A DNA stretch of 64,000 nt from Xenorhabdus budapestensis (GCF_002632465.1 NZ_NIBS01000014.1:1-64000), one strand, 5' to 3'; shown: positions 50,493-60,746, counted from the stretch's first letter. The notes: generated from the letters alone by a model not told the origin. Made by a program: numbers and translations.

Positions 50493-51403
50493 TGCTGGTT
50501 AGCATTTTCCTTTAATAAACTCTTTAAGGCTTCTTCTAATTCAAAATAGCGGAAGCTGAATCCAGCTTCTTCTAACCGTTTGGGTACAGCTTGTTGCCCC
50601 CCTAAAATCAGTGCTGCTGCTTCTCCCATTGCGATTCTTAATACAAAAGCAGGTATACGGATAAAAGCGGGGCGACGCAGGATTCTTGCCAATATCGCAC
50701 TGAACTGATCATTATGAACAGGATAGGGCGCAGTTATATTGAAAGGGCCATCCAGTTCTGGAGAAACCAGCAAGTAATAGATGCCGTTGACCATATCATC
50801 AATATGGATCCACGGTATATATTGTTTGCCACTTCCTATTGCTCCTCCAAGTCCCAAACGGAATAGAGGCAGCATTTTTTTCAGTGCTCCCCCATTACTG
50901 GCTAAAACGATACCTGTCCGTAACAGGCATATACGGGTCTTTTCACTTTTAGCTTGTAATGCCAGCTTTTCCCAGCGTTCACAGAGCTGGTGAGAGAATT
51001 CATCATGGGGAGGATCATTTTCTGAGATAACTGCTTGCCCCTGATCACCATAATACCCAACGGCTGAACCGGAAATAAAAACAGCAGGGGGGGACTCACC
51101 AGCCTTAATTAAAGCGCTTAGTTTTTCAGTTAATTGCCAACGGCTTTGGCAAAGTTTATTTTTTTGTTCTGGTGTCCAGCGCTTATCAGCGATAGGTTCA
51201 CCAGCAAGGTTGATAACTGCATCAAAATCGTCCAGATTGCTCTGTTCATTCAATGTCGTCCAGCATTCCACCTTATCGCTGAATAAAGAGTAAACCTTTT
51301 GTGGAGAACGGCTCAAAATGGTAATGGAGTGGGAGAGTGAAAGCAATTGATAGATTAGCTTGCGACCTATCAGCCCGGTTCCTCCCGTAACTAAAATATG
51401 CAT
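50489..51403 (-). CDS. yfcH: YfcH, TIGR01777-type SDR epimerase-like protein
   Basis: This extended short-chain dehydrogenase-like protein of the YfcH/SulA family has unknown substrate. [20 protein letters not shown] is the NAD(P) loop; [32 protein letters not shown] (with Tyr) and [20 protein letters not shown] are family marks. The C-terminal DUF1731 part has [20 protein letters not shown]. The start ATG 51403 has AGGGGG upstream. It has 304 residues. Confidence 0.93.
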   Translation of the reverse strand: MHILVTGGTGLIGRKLIYQLLSLSHSITILSRSPQKVYSLFSDKVECWTTLNEQSNLDDFDAVINLAGEPIADKRWTPEQKNKLCQSRWQLTEKLSALIKAGESPPAVFISGSAVGYYGDQGQAVISENDPPHDEFSHQLCERWEKLALQAKSEKTRICLLRTGIVLASNGGALKKMLPLFRLGLGGAIGSGKQYIPWIHIDDMVNGIYYLLVSPELDGPFNITAPYPVHNDQFSAILARILRRPAFIRIPAFVLRIAMGEAAALILGGQQAVPKRLEEAGFSFRYFELEEALKSLLKENANQH

Positions 51404-51429
51404 AACCACCCCCTGTAACCAAAAGTGGA

Positions 51430-51488
51430 TATACTCTCGTCTTTCAAGTTACAGCTCTGTTGGCTGCAACTTGAAATCCATCGGTATA
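51430..51488. repeat. TA-ended hairpin repeat (family copy)
   Basis: TATACTC... GTCTTTCAAGTTACAGC, a short loop, GCTGCAACTTGAAATCC ...GGTATA. The arms pair over about 15 bases. It lies between divergently placed yfcH and yfcG gene ends. TATAC/GTATA ends resemble the element inside the integrase. Confidence 0.7.
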
Positions 51489-51600
51489 ATCATTGATTGA
51501 CTATAGCAAGGGATGGCTTATACAGCAGCGAAATATGCTGTTATCTGTTATCAATATCAAGTTTTAGTGAAAAGTTTCGTTGCTAAACGAGCTTCCATCA

Positions 51601-52215
51601 TTATTTGTATGCTGCCTTTGTTGCTGGCCGTTGACTGATGTTTTCGAGCCATTTTTCAACAGCAGGGTAATCCTGCAAATTAATTTTTTGATATTCATAA
51701 CACAGCGCCCACGGATAGGTGGCAATATCAGCAATACTGTATTCATTGCCGCCAAGATACGGTGTTTTTTCCAATTGGGTATTCAGTACCTTGTATAAAC
51801 GCTGAGTTTCTGTCACATAGCGGTTTATCGCATAGGGTACGACTTCTGGGGCATAACGATTGAAATGGTGGTTTTGTCCAAGCATCGGGCCGAATCCCGC
51901 CACTTGCCAGAATAGCCATTGTTGCTGTTGAATGCGTTCCCGTTCATTCTGGCTCAGAAATTTCCCGGTTTTTCCTGCCAGATAGAGCAAGATAGCGCCT
52001 GATTCGAAGATAGATATGGGTTCCCCTCCATCAGCAGGCTCATGATCGACAATTGCGGGGATCTTGTTATTGGGTGAGATGGCTAAAAATTCCGGGGTAA
52101 ATTGTTCATCAGTACCGATATTGATTGGATGAATGGTATAAGGGAGACCGGTTTCTTCAAGGAACAGTGAAATTTTATAGCCGTTAGGCGTAGGAGCGTA
52201 GTATAGATCTATCAT
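51601..52215 (-). CDS. yfcG: YfcG-type GST-like disulfide oxidoreductase
   Basis: This 204-residue protein of the Nu-class glutathione transferase family uses two glutathione molecules to reduce disulfides. MIDLYYAPTPNGYKISLFLE starts it (the Thr/Asn site of YfcG, no Cys), with ISPNNKIPAIVDHEPADGGE and IFESGAILLYLAGKTGKFLS forming the glutathione site. C-terminal YSIADIATYPWALCYEYQK is typical. It is about ten residues shorter at the C-terminus than E. coli YfcG. Confidence 0.93.
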   Translation of the reverse strand: MIDLYYAPTPNGYKISLFLEETGLPYTIHPINIGTDEQFTPEFLAISPNNKIPAIVDHEPADGGEPISIFESGAILLYLAGKTGKFLSQNERERIQQQQWLFWQVAGFGPMLGQNHHFNRYAPEVVPYAINRYVTETQRLYKVLNTQLEKTPYLGGNEYSIADIATYPWALCYEYQKINLQDYPAVEKWLENISQRPATKAAYK

Positions 52216-52301
52216 ATAACCTCTAGTAATAATAATGTTAGGATAAATGTTAGATTTATTACATTAGCATTGATTTTGTTTGTCTGTAAAATGCCATCGA
52301 T

Positions 52302-52384
52302 CCTCTATAGCTGTGTGAGTGGATTTATTTTTCCGGTTAGGTGCTTGTATCAAGACGAAGGGTATAGAGAGGCCGCCACACAGC
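52302..52384 (+). promoter_or_regulatory. Possible pseudoknot or alternate-hairpin leader before yfcD
   Basis: CTCTATA (52303-52309) can pair with TATAGAG (52363-52369), and GCTGTGTG (52310-52317) with CACACAGC (52377-52384). The pairs interlock, giving either a pseudoknot or two exclusive hairpins 40 bases before the yfcD start. The region also holds a half of the CAAGACGAAGGGTATA repeat end. Function is unknown. Confidence 0.35.
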
Positions 52385-52423
52385 AAGAGTTAGATTCATA
52401 GATTATTTCGTAAAGGTTCTAGG

Positions 52424-52945
52424 ATGACTCAAGAGAAATCAGTAAATATTGAGTGGGTTGATATCGTTAATGAAGAGAATGAAGTCATCGCACAGGCAAC
52501 TCGCCAGCAAATGCGTAGCCAAAACTTGAGGCATCGGGCAACTTACATTGTTGTACATGATGGGATGGGGAAAATACTGGTTCAGCATCGCACAGAAACA
52601 AAAGATTTTTACCCAGGTAAATTGGATGCAACTGCTGGTGGTGTGGTGATGCTGGGGGAAAGTATGCTTGAATCTGCCCGCCGTGAAGCCGAAGAAGAGT
52701 TGGGAATTGCCGGAGTTCCTTTTGCGGAGCATGGGCTTTTCTATTATGAGGAAGATATCTGTCGTACATGGGGAGGGTTATTCAGCTGTGTCAGCCACGG
52801 GCCATTCGCGTTACAGGAAGAAGAAGTTTTCGCGGTTTACTGGCTGTCACCTGGAGAAATTACTGCTCGTTGCGATGAATTTACACCTGACTCTTTGAAG
52901 GCGCTTTCTTTATGGTTGGATCGCAACAAAAAAGATGTTAGCTGA
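52424..52945 (+). CDS. yfcD: YfcD Nudix hydrolase
   Basis: This 173-residue Nudix pyrophosphatase resembles isopentenyl-diphosphate isomerases but in E. coli acts on unknown nucleotide or other diphosphates. The Nudix box lies around residues 72-94 ([20 protein letters not shown] then ELGI), with all Glu ligands. [20 protein letters not shown] precedes it. The ATG follows AAAGG by eight bases. It is the last conserved E. coli-like gene before the biosynthetic cluster. Confidence 0.94.
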   Translation: MTQEKSVNIEWVDIVNEENEVIAQATRQQMRSQNLRHRATYIVVHDGMGKILVQHRTETKDFYPGKLDATAGGVVMLGESMLESARREAEEELGIAGVPFAEHGLFYYEEDICRTWGGLFSCVSHGPFALQEEEVFAVYWLSPGEITARCDEFTPDSLKALSLWLDRNKKDVS

Positions 52946-52973
52946 GATCCGTAATTGAAAAGATAACGTTTAC

Positions 52974-53000
52974 AGGCTCCTCATTCTGAAGAGCCTTTTA
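52974..53000 (+). terminator. Terminator after yfcD
   Basis: AGGCTC and GAGCCT arms with an eleven-base loop, followed by TTTTA. Confidence 0.8.
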
Positions 53001-53006
53001 TGCTTT

Positions 53007-53060
53007 TGTCTTTCAAATTGCTGCTTTATTGACTGCAATTTGAAATTCATAGGATGTATA
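53007..53060. repeat. TA-ended hairpin repeat (family copy)
   Basis: GTCTTTCAAATTGCTGC, loop, GACTGCAATTTGAAATTCATAGGATGTATA: same family as 51430-51488, directly after the yfcD terminator. It marks the border between the conserved chromosome and the biosynthetic cluster. Confidence 0.65.
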
Positions 53061-53288
53061 TTACTTTTTTTATATACCACTCAATAATTAATCTTTTAAT
53101 ATAGGTAAAGTTGTATTAATTATTTGTTTTTAAATGATTAATTGGCTTTTTTTCTTGAATTGAGCCAATTTTTTTAAATTGAAACTATAGTCAATTAGAT
53201 GTATACAAAGACGCTATTACGGAAAATGTCAGTCGCATATATTTATAGTGGTAAGAATTATAAAATTTATAACACAGAAAATAATAAA

Positions 53289-53373
53289 TACACTCAATAG
53301 ATTTCAAGTTACAATTAGAGCGGAAAAAATAGAAATAGCCGATAAATAGTTAACTTGAAAGATAAAAAGTATC
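53289..53373. repeat. Longer copy of the TTTCAAGTT hairpin repeat
   Basis: TACACTCAATAGATTTCAAG with TTA at the left and TAACTTGAAAGATAAAAAGT with ATC at the right, around a 40-base centre. The ends match the family at 40619. It lies 45 bases before the membrane-protein gene. The rest of 53061-53417 is AT-rich without a gene. Confidence 0.6.
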
Positions 53374-53417
53374 AGTGATAATTATTTATAGTAAGTCAGA
53401 TTTACAAGGGGAGTGTC

Positions 53418-54425
53418 ATGGTTGCATTAAACCTCAAACAAGGTCTGACAATGGCTGATTTCTCCAATGCTGTTGTGCGTGCTTTTATTGATATTACTAT
53501 TATTGGTGGGATCTACTTTTTTCTCTGTGGTATATGGGGAGAGCCGCCTTCAGTAGGTGTTTACCTTATTATTTATCCACTGATTTCTATCATTACAGTT
53601 TCTTTTGAAATTATTTATGATAATGTCAAAGCTCATTCTGATAAATACACTCATCGCGCTTTGTTAAATAAAGTTGGAGAAGCAAGTGTTCTGATGAGTG
53701 GGCGTGGAAGTCCTTATCGATTATGGGGGCTAATTATCCTTTATGCTTTAATGTTTTATATTATATTACTACTTCCTTTTTATTTTTTATTACAGAATAC
53801 TTCACTTTCATTACAATTAAACATTTGGTTAGCATTAATTATAAGTTTTTTATTGGTAGTGTTTTCAAGTTGTTTTATTGTATCCAAACTTAAGTATTAC
53901 GCTGTTGAATTATACGGGAAACTATTTTCTACTAAAAAAGTTGAGGTAAGAAAAGAAGACAGTGACGCACATATAATATTTAATTATTTTTTACCTTGGG
54001 CAATTATTTCCGGTGCGATTGCAGGCTTACTAGCATATGGTTATTTTCGAGAAGAAAGTGGTAATTTTACAGAGGTAATTACCGTTTCAGTAGTGGCTTT
54101 TAGTGCAGGAGGAACATCCTATATTATTTCTTTATGGATAGCTTATGTGACACAGAAACAAACTATCCTTGATATCGAAGCAAATTTATTACGCTTTGAA
54201 AAAGATGATAAGCTTGATGAAAGCTCAATGTATTTTTTAATTCATGCTTTTAGTGCATGTGTCATAGCATTAATCTTTATCGTGACGCATTTTTTATCTA
54301 TAGATCATCTTTCTCCAATACAAATAACAGTTATTGAAACTGTGGTTGGAGCCACATCCGCTGTGGCAGGTTCAATAGCCGGGTTATTGAGAGGGAGAGC
54401 AAAAGTTTTATCCAAAAAAATATAA
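53418..54425 (+). CDS. Multi-pass membrane protein at the start of the biosynthetic cluster
   Basis: This 335-residue protein has about eight predicted membrane helices (for example AFIDITIIGGIYFFLCGIW, LWGLIILYALMFYIILLLPF, FLIHAFSACVIALIFIVTHF) and a glycine-rich last segment VVGATSAVAGSIAGLLRGRA. I do not recognise the family. GGGGAG lies four bases before ATG 53418. It shares strand with the megasynthase gene, 194 bases before it, so it may serve export, self-protection or membrane placement of the enzymes. Its AT content is high and codon use differs from the megasynthase, so common origin is not certain. Confidence 0.7.
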   Translation: MVALNLKQGLTMADFSNAVVRAFIDITIIGGIYFFLCGIWGEPPSVGVYLIIYPLISIITVSFEIIYDNVKAHSDKYTHRALLNKVGEASVLMSGRGSPYRLWGLIILYALMFYIILLLPFYFLLQNTSLSLQLNIWLALIISFLLVVFSSCFIVSKLKYYAVELYGKLFSTKKVEVRKEDSDAHIIFNYFLPWAIISGAIAGLLAYGYFREESGNFTEVITVSVVAFSAGGTSYIISLWIAYVTQKQTILDIEANLLRFEKDDKLDESSMYFLIHAFSACVIALIFIVTHFLSIDHLSPIQITVIETVVGATSAVAGSIAGLLRGRAKVLSKKI

Positions 54426-54619
54426 GTAACATTCTTGTCAGAATATCTTACTAATCTACCTTGATTTACGTGTATTCGAATAGATTTCGAAAGCATATTT
54501 AATGGTTAATAATGATGTTCCTGACAGCGGATGACAGTGAATGACAGTGAAAACACTCAATGCAGTGCATTAAATATGTGCTGGATACGAGACTGTTTTG
54601 TTCAAAACGCGAGGAATGT

Positions 54620-57600
54620 ATGTCCAAGACGTATTTTTTGCATGATAGGAAAATTAGTGGGGATATTGCGATCGTTGGGATGGCAACTCATTTCCCGGAT
54701 GCACCGAATTTATATAATTTCTGGGAAAATATTATAGGCAAAAAGGATTCACTGATCGATATCACTGAGATGTCAAAGGAAGAATATTGGAAAAAAGAAC
54801 ACTTTTACCATCCAGACCCAACAGCCGCCGATAAAACTTATGGTCATCGTGCTGGTTTTGTGCCTGCCATTGATTTTGACCCTGTGGAGTTCAAGATTCC
54901 GCCCGCGATTCTCGATTCGCTCAGTACAACCCAGTTATTTGCTCTGTATGTTGCCAAGCAGGCGATGCAGGATGCCGGTTTGCTGGATCAGAAAAACAGT
55001 AAAGTTGATCGTGAGCGTATTGGTGTAATTTTGGGGGGAGGCGGTAATGGTAATACATCATTCTCGCTGTCTGCCCGTCAGCAGACTCCTTACTTGCGCG
55101 AAATCATGATGAAGTCAGGTCTTTCCGAAGAAGTGGCAAGCGATATTATTGAACGCGCGCACGGAATGTATCTTGAGTGGAATGAAGACAGCTTCCCGGG
55201 GTTTTTGGGCAATGTTGCCTGCGGCAGAATTGCCAGTTATTTTGACCTTGGTGGCACATCTTATATGGTGGATGCTGCCTGTGCCAGCAGCCTTGCTGCA
55301 ATCAAAGCCGCAATTGGTGAGTTACATTCCGGTAGCTGTGATGCGGTCTTAACAGGTGGTGTCAATCTGGAAAACTCCATTTTTTCTTTCCTGTGTTTCA
55401 GCAAAACCCCTGCATTATCGCGAAATAATGTATCCCGCCCCTTCGATCAGAATGCTGATGGCATGATGTTGGGGGATGGTGTGGGTATGTTGGTTTTGAA
55501 GCGTCTTGAAGATGCTGAACTGGATGGTGATAGGATCTATGCAATCATAAAATCTGTCGAAGCCTCCAGTGATGGCCGTGCTAAAAGTATTTTTGCACCC
55601 CGTCTGGAAGGGCAGGTAAAAGCACTGAAACGAGCCTATGCTTGTGCGGGGATTGTGCCGGGTGATATTCAGCTGGTTGAAGCACACGGTACAGGGACAG
55701 CATCAGGTGATGATACAGAACTTAAGAGTCTGCATGCTGTGTTTGGCGAGTTTCAGATCCCGCCGAAATCAGTGGCGATTGGTAGTATCAAATCCCAGAT
55801 TGGACATACCCGTTGTGCAGCCGGCGCTGCTTCTATGATCAAAGTTGCATTGGCGTTACACCATAAGGTATTGCCACCAACTATTAATGTGAAGAAGCCT
55901 ACCGATCTGTTGATGTCAGAAAACAGCCCTTTCTACGTCAACAGTGAAGCCAGACCGTGGCTACGTTCATTCAGCAATGCACCACGCCGGGCGGCATTAA
56001 GTGCCTTTGGTTTTGGTGGTACTAACTTCCACGCTATTCTGGAAGAGTATGAAAAACAGACACACGGCCGTTATCGGTTGAATGAATCACCTTGGATCAT
56101 GTTGTTTAAAGGTGAAAATCCCGCGGACTTGCTTTCACTGTGTGAGGCAGCTTTATCCCGCTTCACTGGCGATTTACCGGAAAATGCCATTCGTCGGCAT
56201 CTTGAGCAACAAGACATTGAAAACTTACAGTCGCATCAGGCCAGAGTTGTGTTCGTTTCTCAATCTGTAGCACAAACAGCGGAATTGCTTTCTATCGCTG
56301 TTAATCAGTTACAACAAAGCCAGTTACAGCAAAATAGCACCAACGGTTGGGAACATCCCCGCGGGATCTATTATCAGCCTAAAGGAAAAGCACTGGATGG
56401 CAAGGTTGTTGCTCTGTTCCCCGGTCAGGGTTCGCAGTATGTCAATATGGCGCGGGATATTGCCAATGACTATCCTGAAATGCGTCAATCACTGGAAGCA
56501 CTGGATGATGTCGCTATCAGTCAGTCAGGTCATGAATTGTCCCCTGTTATTTATCCCGTACCTGCCTTTTCAGAAGAAGAACATACAAAACAGCAGCAAC
56601 GGCTGACAGACACTGCTAATGCCCAGCCTGCATTAGGGGCAATCAGTGCGGGTTATTTCAATATATTAAAAAATATGGGCTTCAGACCTGATTTTGTCGC
56701 GGGTCATAGTTATGGTGAAGTCACAGCTCTCTGGGCTGCGGGAGTACTTTCCGAGAAAGATTTCCACCGCGTTTCTCTGGCAAGGGGATGGGCCGCTGCA
56801 TCAGCTAGCCAGCTCTGTAGTACTGATTCGGATGCTGGTGCGATGCTGGCAGCTTCTTTGACCCATGCACAACGTGAAGAAATTCTGCAACGTTATACAG
56901 GTATTGTCATTGCTAATGATAACTCTGAACAGCAGGTGGTCTTTGGAGGAGAAACTGACCAGATTAATCAGCTACATGATGAGTTGAAAAAACAGAATAT
57001 TCATTGCCGTATTTTGCCTGTCTCTGCCGCTTTCCATACGAAATTTATTCAGCCGGCCTATCAGCCTTACCGTGAGTGCCTGACTGATATCCATTTCCAG
57101 CCACCAGAGTGCAAATTATTCTCTAGTGCAACAGCAGAACCCTATGACAATTCACCACGAGTAATTCGGGAATTGTTGGCAGAACAACTGATAAAACCAG
57201 TTAAGTTCCGTCAGACCATAGAGGCAATTTACCAGCAGGGAGGGCGCTTATTTGTTGAGTTCGGGCCGAAAGGTGTCTTAGGCAAATTAGTATCTGATAT
57301 TTTGAAAAACCGGGAGCATACCGTGATTTCAACCAACCCCAGTGATAAAGGGGAAGAGAGATTACAGTTAGCCCGTGCTCAGGCCAAATTACTGGCAGAA
57401 GGTGTCAGGCTGTGGGATATAAACCAGCATGTCCGCATCAAGCCAGTGGAAGAAGACAAAGGTAAACGTCTGACATTCAGACTAAGCGGCGGTTTCTTCT
57501 TATCCGAGAAAAATAAAGCTCGGCGTCAACATGCCTTGCGTGATGGTGATCATGCTGTTGTTGAGCGGTTTATCGCGGGATCATTACCACAGCCAGAAAA

Positions 57601-60600
57601 GGCAGTATCGGCAGAAATTGAAAGTCACCCTGAGCATGAAGTTGAAAGCGGAGTCGTCGATAACATCGAAGATGCCGTTGAAAGTTACATTGAAAACGAG
57701 ATTGAAAGCAAGATTGAAAAGAAGACTGAAAAGGTGATTGAACACAAGCAACCTGTTTCAGCCGAATTTTTCCAACAGAACGTTCTGACAATTATTCAAC
57801 GACGAGATAACCCCATGGAACAGAATAATAAATTGAGCGAAAGCCAAAATGCTGAAACATTAAATGGACTGTTGCAGGCTCAACAGGTAATGAGTCAACT
57901 ACACCAGCAATTTCAGACGAATCAAAAAGAGTACATCCAGTTGTTGAGTATGTTACTGGAGAAACAATACAGTTTGCTGGAAAGTTGCAAAGATCACCAG
58001 AACCTGCCAACGATGCTCTCCAGTTTGAGTCAAAGTGTTCAATTGTTGGACAAAAACCTCGAATTATACCATACCAATCATGAACGCTATTTTATGACGC
58101 AACAGAGCCTGTTCCAGTCCGGGCAGGCAGCACCTGTTATGGCATCGGTTAGCCGTCTGACTCAATCTGTTGTCGAATATTCTGCCCCGGTAAAACCTGC
58201 TGAATCTATTTCTGCCCCTGTATCTAACATACAGCCAGTAGAAATGGTGGAAAAAATTGAGGCAGTGCGCCCAATGATGCCAGAAATGCCAGAAATGCCA
58301 GAAATGCCAGAAATACCAGAAATACCTAAGACTGAGGAAGTTCCGGTTACGTCAGTGGTATCAATGGTTTCTTCTGAATCGGCTAACGAACCGATTAAGC
58401 TTGAGCCAGAACCGGAAAAAGCGGTCGTCAAATTGCAGGCGAAAGTACTTGATCCTGAAGTAGAAAAACTGATTAAACATCTTGAGCGGATCACTGAAGA
58501 AAGCATCATCAGCCAATTGATCAACATTGTCAGTGAAAGAACCGGTTATCCGCAGGATATGATCAGCTCAGAGATGGATCTGGAGGCGGATCTGGGTATT
58601 GACTCCATTAAGCGGCTGGAAATCTTCGGGGCGATGTTTGATGCATTCTCTGCGAACATGGGGCTTTATAGTGAGACAGCAAGAAATAAAGATATGGAAA
58701 ACTTCGAAGTCGATTCGTTGAGCACTATTGCTAAGATGAGTGACTTCTTCAAGCACATGATCGATGAAGCAGTGAGTGCCTTGTATAACAAGGGGCTCGG
58801 ATCTGAGCCAGAACAGGTACAGCCACCTGTAGAACACCATGAAAAAGAGCAAGTTGTTGTTGCGGAAGGCAGTGGAGGGGCATCCGACAAATTGCGGTCA
58901 TTGGGATTTGTCACCTCGACAACGGCTTCATCTGAGGGCTACAACGTAAAAAAGCCGCTAGCTGAATCGCAACGGATGGTGTCCTCTGCGGTTCAGCCTG
59001 AACTGAATCATAATATTGCACTAAATAAAGAAGATGAAGAAAAGCTCTTTGCAGACTCGCCCGTTTCCCGTTTTGCGGTGGTGAAACAACCTCTGCCAAT
59101 GCCGGATTGTTTGCAGGATGTTTTTTCATCCCCCAAACGCTGGCTGGTGGTGGAAGAGGGAACAACCAGTGTGGATAACCTGGTCGCAGATAAGACGGTT
59201 GTAGAGAACATCGTGGAAGTACTGGAACAGCGGGGACAGCAAGTGGTCGTTCTGTCACTGAAGCAAAATCAGGCCGCAATGGGTGACGAATCTGTGCTGG
59301 ATGCTGTATTGGCAGATATTGAACAGCAACATGGCACTATTGAAGGAGTCATCTATTTGCAGGCTCTGAAACAGGGGGTTAAGGCATTGGCTGATGTATT
59401 CAATGAGCAGGATTACCGCTCAGTTGAAACCACTTTCCTGTTGGCAAAACGCCTGCAAGGCAGCCTTACCCGTGACGGGAAACTGCCGGGATACTTCATG
59501 GTAATTATGCGGGGGGATGGTGAACTGCTGACTTCCGGGCGTGAATACTTACCGATTGTTTCTGCGGGCATCACTGGATTGACCAAATCGCTGAATATTG
59601 AATGGGGGAATGTCTTCTGCCGCACCGTAGACATTGATGCCAGAATGAAAGACAGCGACGTGGCAAAGGTAGTGATAGAAGAGCTTCAGGATAGCCGGAC
59701 TGATGTGGCAGAAATTGGACGCAGTGTAAATGGTGAACGCATGACATTGGCGCTGAAGGAAGAAAAAGTATTATCAGCGGCATCAGCCATGCAGGTCAGT
59801 CCCCATGATGTACTAGTTGTGACAGGGGGAGCCCGTGGTATTACAGCACACTGTGTTATTGAACTGGCAAAACAGAGTCAGGCGGCTTTTATTCTGCTCG
59901 GACGTACCGATATGACTACACCGTTGCCGGAATGGTCTGTAGGCAAAACAACCTTGGCTGAACGCAAAACGGCAGCTATTGCCCATCTGCAAGGACAAGG
60001 GATTCAGCCGACACCGGTTAAGGTCAATAGTATGTTGAGCCGCCTTATCCATATTGACGAAATCAACGCCACATTACAGGCGATCAGGCAAGCAGGGGCG
60101 CGTGTTATATATCTGCATTGCGATATCACTGTTCAGGAACAGGTGAAGAGGGTATTGGAGCAAGCCCGGCAGCAGTTTGGGCCAATAACAGGCTTAATTC
60201 ATGGTGCCGGAAATCTGGCGGATAAGCGGATCGAAAAGAAAACGCTGGCGGATTTACATTCGGTGTTTAATGCCAAAGTCAAAGGGCTTGAAAACGTATG
60301 TCGTGGGTTGGATTACACATCTCTGCGCCATATCATGCTGTTTTCATCAGTTTCCGGCTTCTTTGGTAACGCGGGGCAAACCGATTATTCACTGGCAAAC
60401 GAGACGCTGAACAAATTTGCCTACCTGCCTTTCGGTGGCAAAAATAGCCAGATAATCCGTTCAGTGAATTGGGGGCCGTGGGATGGCGGTATGGTCAGCG
60501 ATGTTCTCAAACGGGCTTATGAGGCTCAGAACATGGTGATTATTCCGCTTGACGAGGGAATAAAACGTTTTGTACGTGAGTTTAGTGATCCCCGTTCGCG

Positions 60601-60691
60601 TCAAATTACTATTGGAGGGAAAACTTATATGGCTCCGAAAAAAACGATACCTAATAAATTACGTAATGTAATCAATAACGCTGCAATTTGA
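54620..60691 (+). CDS. PfaA-like megasynthase (KS-AT-ACP-KR), zeamine/fabclavine type
   Basis: This 2023-residue iterative synthase builds a reduced or hydroxylated acyl chain. The start ATG 54620 has GAGG five bases upstream. The ketosynthase (about 14-470) has Cys221 in VDAACASSLAAIK, His356 in EAHGTGTASGDD and His396 in GHTRCAAGAAS. The acyltransferase (about 595-890) has LFPGQGSQ and Ser697 in AGHSYGEV. A variable acidic linker includes EIES/EIEK units and PEMPEMPEMPEIPEIP. One ACP carries Ser1329 in ADLGIDSIKRLEIF, the PUFA-synthase form. The ketoreductase (about 1725-2000) has VVTGGARGITAH and the Ser/Tyr site SSVSGFFGNAGQTDYSLANE. True PfaA has several tandem ACPs; one ACP is as in the zeamine (Zmn10) and fabclavine proteins. 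It has no dehydratase; the next gene likely adds further domains. Confidence 0.85.
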   Translation: MSKTYFLHDRKISGDIAIVGMATHFPDAPNLYNFWENIIGKKDSLIDITEMSKEEYWKKEHFYHPDPTAADKTYGHRAGFVPAIDFDPVEFKIPPAILDSLSTTQLFALYVAKQAMQDAGLLDQKNSKVDRERIGVILGGGGNGNTSFSLSARQQTPYLREIMMKSGLSEEVASDIIERAHGMYLEWNEDSFPGFLGNVACGRIASYFDLGGTSYMVDAACASSLAAIKAAIGELHSGSCDAVLTGGVNLENSIFSFLCFSKTPALSRNNVSRPFDQNADGMMLGDGVGMLVLKRLEDAELDGDRIYAIIKSVEASSDGRAKSIFAPRLEGQVKALKRAYACAGIVPGDIQLVEAHGTGTASGDDTELKSLHAVFGEFQIPPKSVAIGSIKSQIGHTRCAAGAASMIKVALALHHKVLPPTINVKKPTDLLMSENSPFYVNSEARPWLRSFSNAPRRAALSAFGFGGTNFHAILEEYEKQTHGRYRLNESPWIMLFKGENPADLLSLCEAALSRFTGDLPENAIRRHLEQQDIENLQSHQARVVFVSQSVAQTAELLSIAVNQLQQSQLQQNSTNGWEHPRGIYYQPKGKALDGKVVALFPGQGSQYVNMARDIANDYPEMRQSLEALDDVAISQSGHELSPVIYPVPAFSEEEHTKQQQRLTDTANAQPALGAISAGYFNILKNMGFRPDFVAGHSYGEVTALWAAGVLSEKDFHRVSLARGWAAASASQLCSTDSDAGAMLAASLTHAQREEILQRYTGIVIANDNSEQQVVFGGETDQINQLHDELKKQNIHCRILPVSAAFHTKFIQPAYQPYRECLTDIHFQPPECKLFSSATAEPYDNSPRVIRELLAEQLIKPVKFRQTIEAIYQQGGRLFVEFGPKGVLGKLVSDILKNREHTVISTNPSDKGEERLQLARAQAKLLAEGVRLWDINQHVRIKPVEEDKGKRLTFRLSGGFFLSEKNKARRQHALRDGDHAVVERFIAGSLPQPEKAVSAEIESHPEHEVESGVVDNIEDAVESYIENEIESKIEKKTEKVIEHKQPVSAEFFQQNVLTIIQRRDNPMEQNNKLSESQNAETLNGLLQAQQVMSQLHQQFQTNQKEYIQLLSMLLEKQYSLLESCKDHQNLPTMLSSLSQSVQLLDKNLELYHTNHERYFMTQQSLFQSGQAAPVMASVSRLTQSVVEYSAPVKPAESISAPVSNIQPVEMVEKIEAVRPMMPEMPEMPEMPEIPEIPKTEEVPVTSVVSMVSSESANEPIKLEPEPEKAVVKLQAKVLDPEVEKLIKHLERITEESIISQLINIVSERTGYPQDMISSEMDLEADLGIDSIKRLEIFGAMFDAFSANMGLYSETARNKDMENFEVDSLSTIAKMSDFFKHMIDEAVSALYNKGLGSEPEQVQPPVEHHEKEQVVVAEGSGGASDKLRSLGFVTSTTASSEGYNVKKPLAESQRMVSSAVQPELNHNIALNKEDEEKLFADSPVSRFAVVKQPLPMPDCLQDVFSSPKRWLVVEEGTTSVDNLVADKTVVENIVEVLEQRGQQVVVLSLKQNQAAMGDESVLDAVLADIEQQHGTIEGVIYLQALKQGVKALADVFNEQDYRSVETTFLLAKRLQGSLTRDGKLPGYFMVIMRGDGELLTSGREYLPIVSAGITGLTKSLNIEWGNVFCRTVDIDARMKDSDVAKVVIEELQDSRTDVAEIGRSVNGERMTLALKEEKVLSAASAMQVSPHDVLVVTGGARGITAHCVIELAKQSQAAFILLGRTDMTTPLPEWSVGKTTLAERKTAAIAHLQGQGIQPTPVKVNSMLSRLIHIDEINATLQAIRQAGARVIYLHCDITVQEQVKRVLEQARQQFGPITGLIHGAGNLADKRIEKKTLADLHSVFNAKVKGLENVCRGLDYTSLRHIMLFSSVSGFFGNAGQTDYSLANETLNKFAYLPFGGKNSQIIRSVNWGPWDGGMVSDVLKRAYEAQNMVIIPLDEGIKRFVREFSDPRSRQITIGGKTYMAPKKTIPNKLRNVINNAAI
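58276..58327 (+). repeat. 9-bp tandem repeat encoding Pro-Glu-Met/Ile
   Basis: Five to six copies of CCAGAAATG/CCAGAAATA code PEM-PEM-PEM-PEI-PEI within the linker before the ACP. Such repeats change copy number by slippage without breaking the frame, so linker length may vary between strains. Confidence 0.8.
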
Positions 60692-60718
60692 AAAGTGAAA
60701 GTATAAAAATCACAAAAG

Positions 60719-60746
60719 AATGACTCCATTAAATAATGGAGTCATT
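60719..60746. terminator. Perfect 12-bp hairpin between the two synthase genes
   Basis: AATGACTCCATT, loop AAAT, AATGGAGTCATT, 28 bases after the PfaA-like stop. There is no T-run, so partial termination or transcript-end protection is likely and the cluster may still be read through. Confidence 0.5.

Noticed and set aside
54620..60691. True omega-3 PUFA synthase PfaA
   Set aside because: Only one ACP is found where PfaA has a tandem array, and the host lineage is known for zeamine/fabclavine-type relatives; kept as a polyamine-type candidate.
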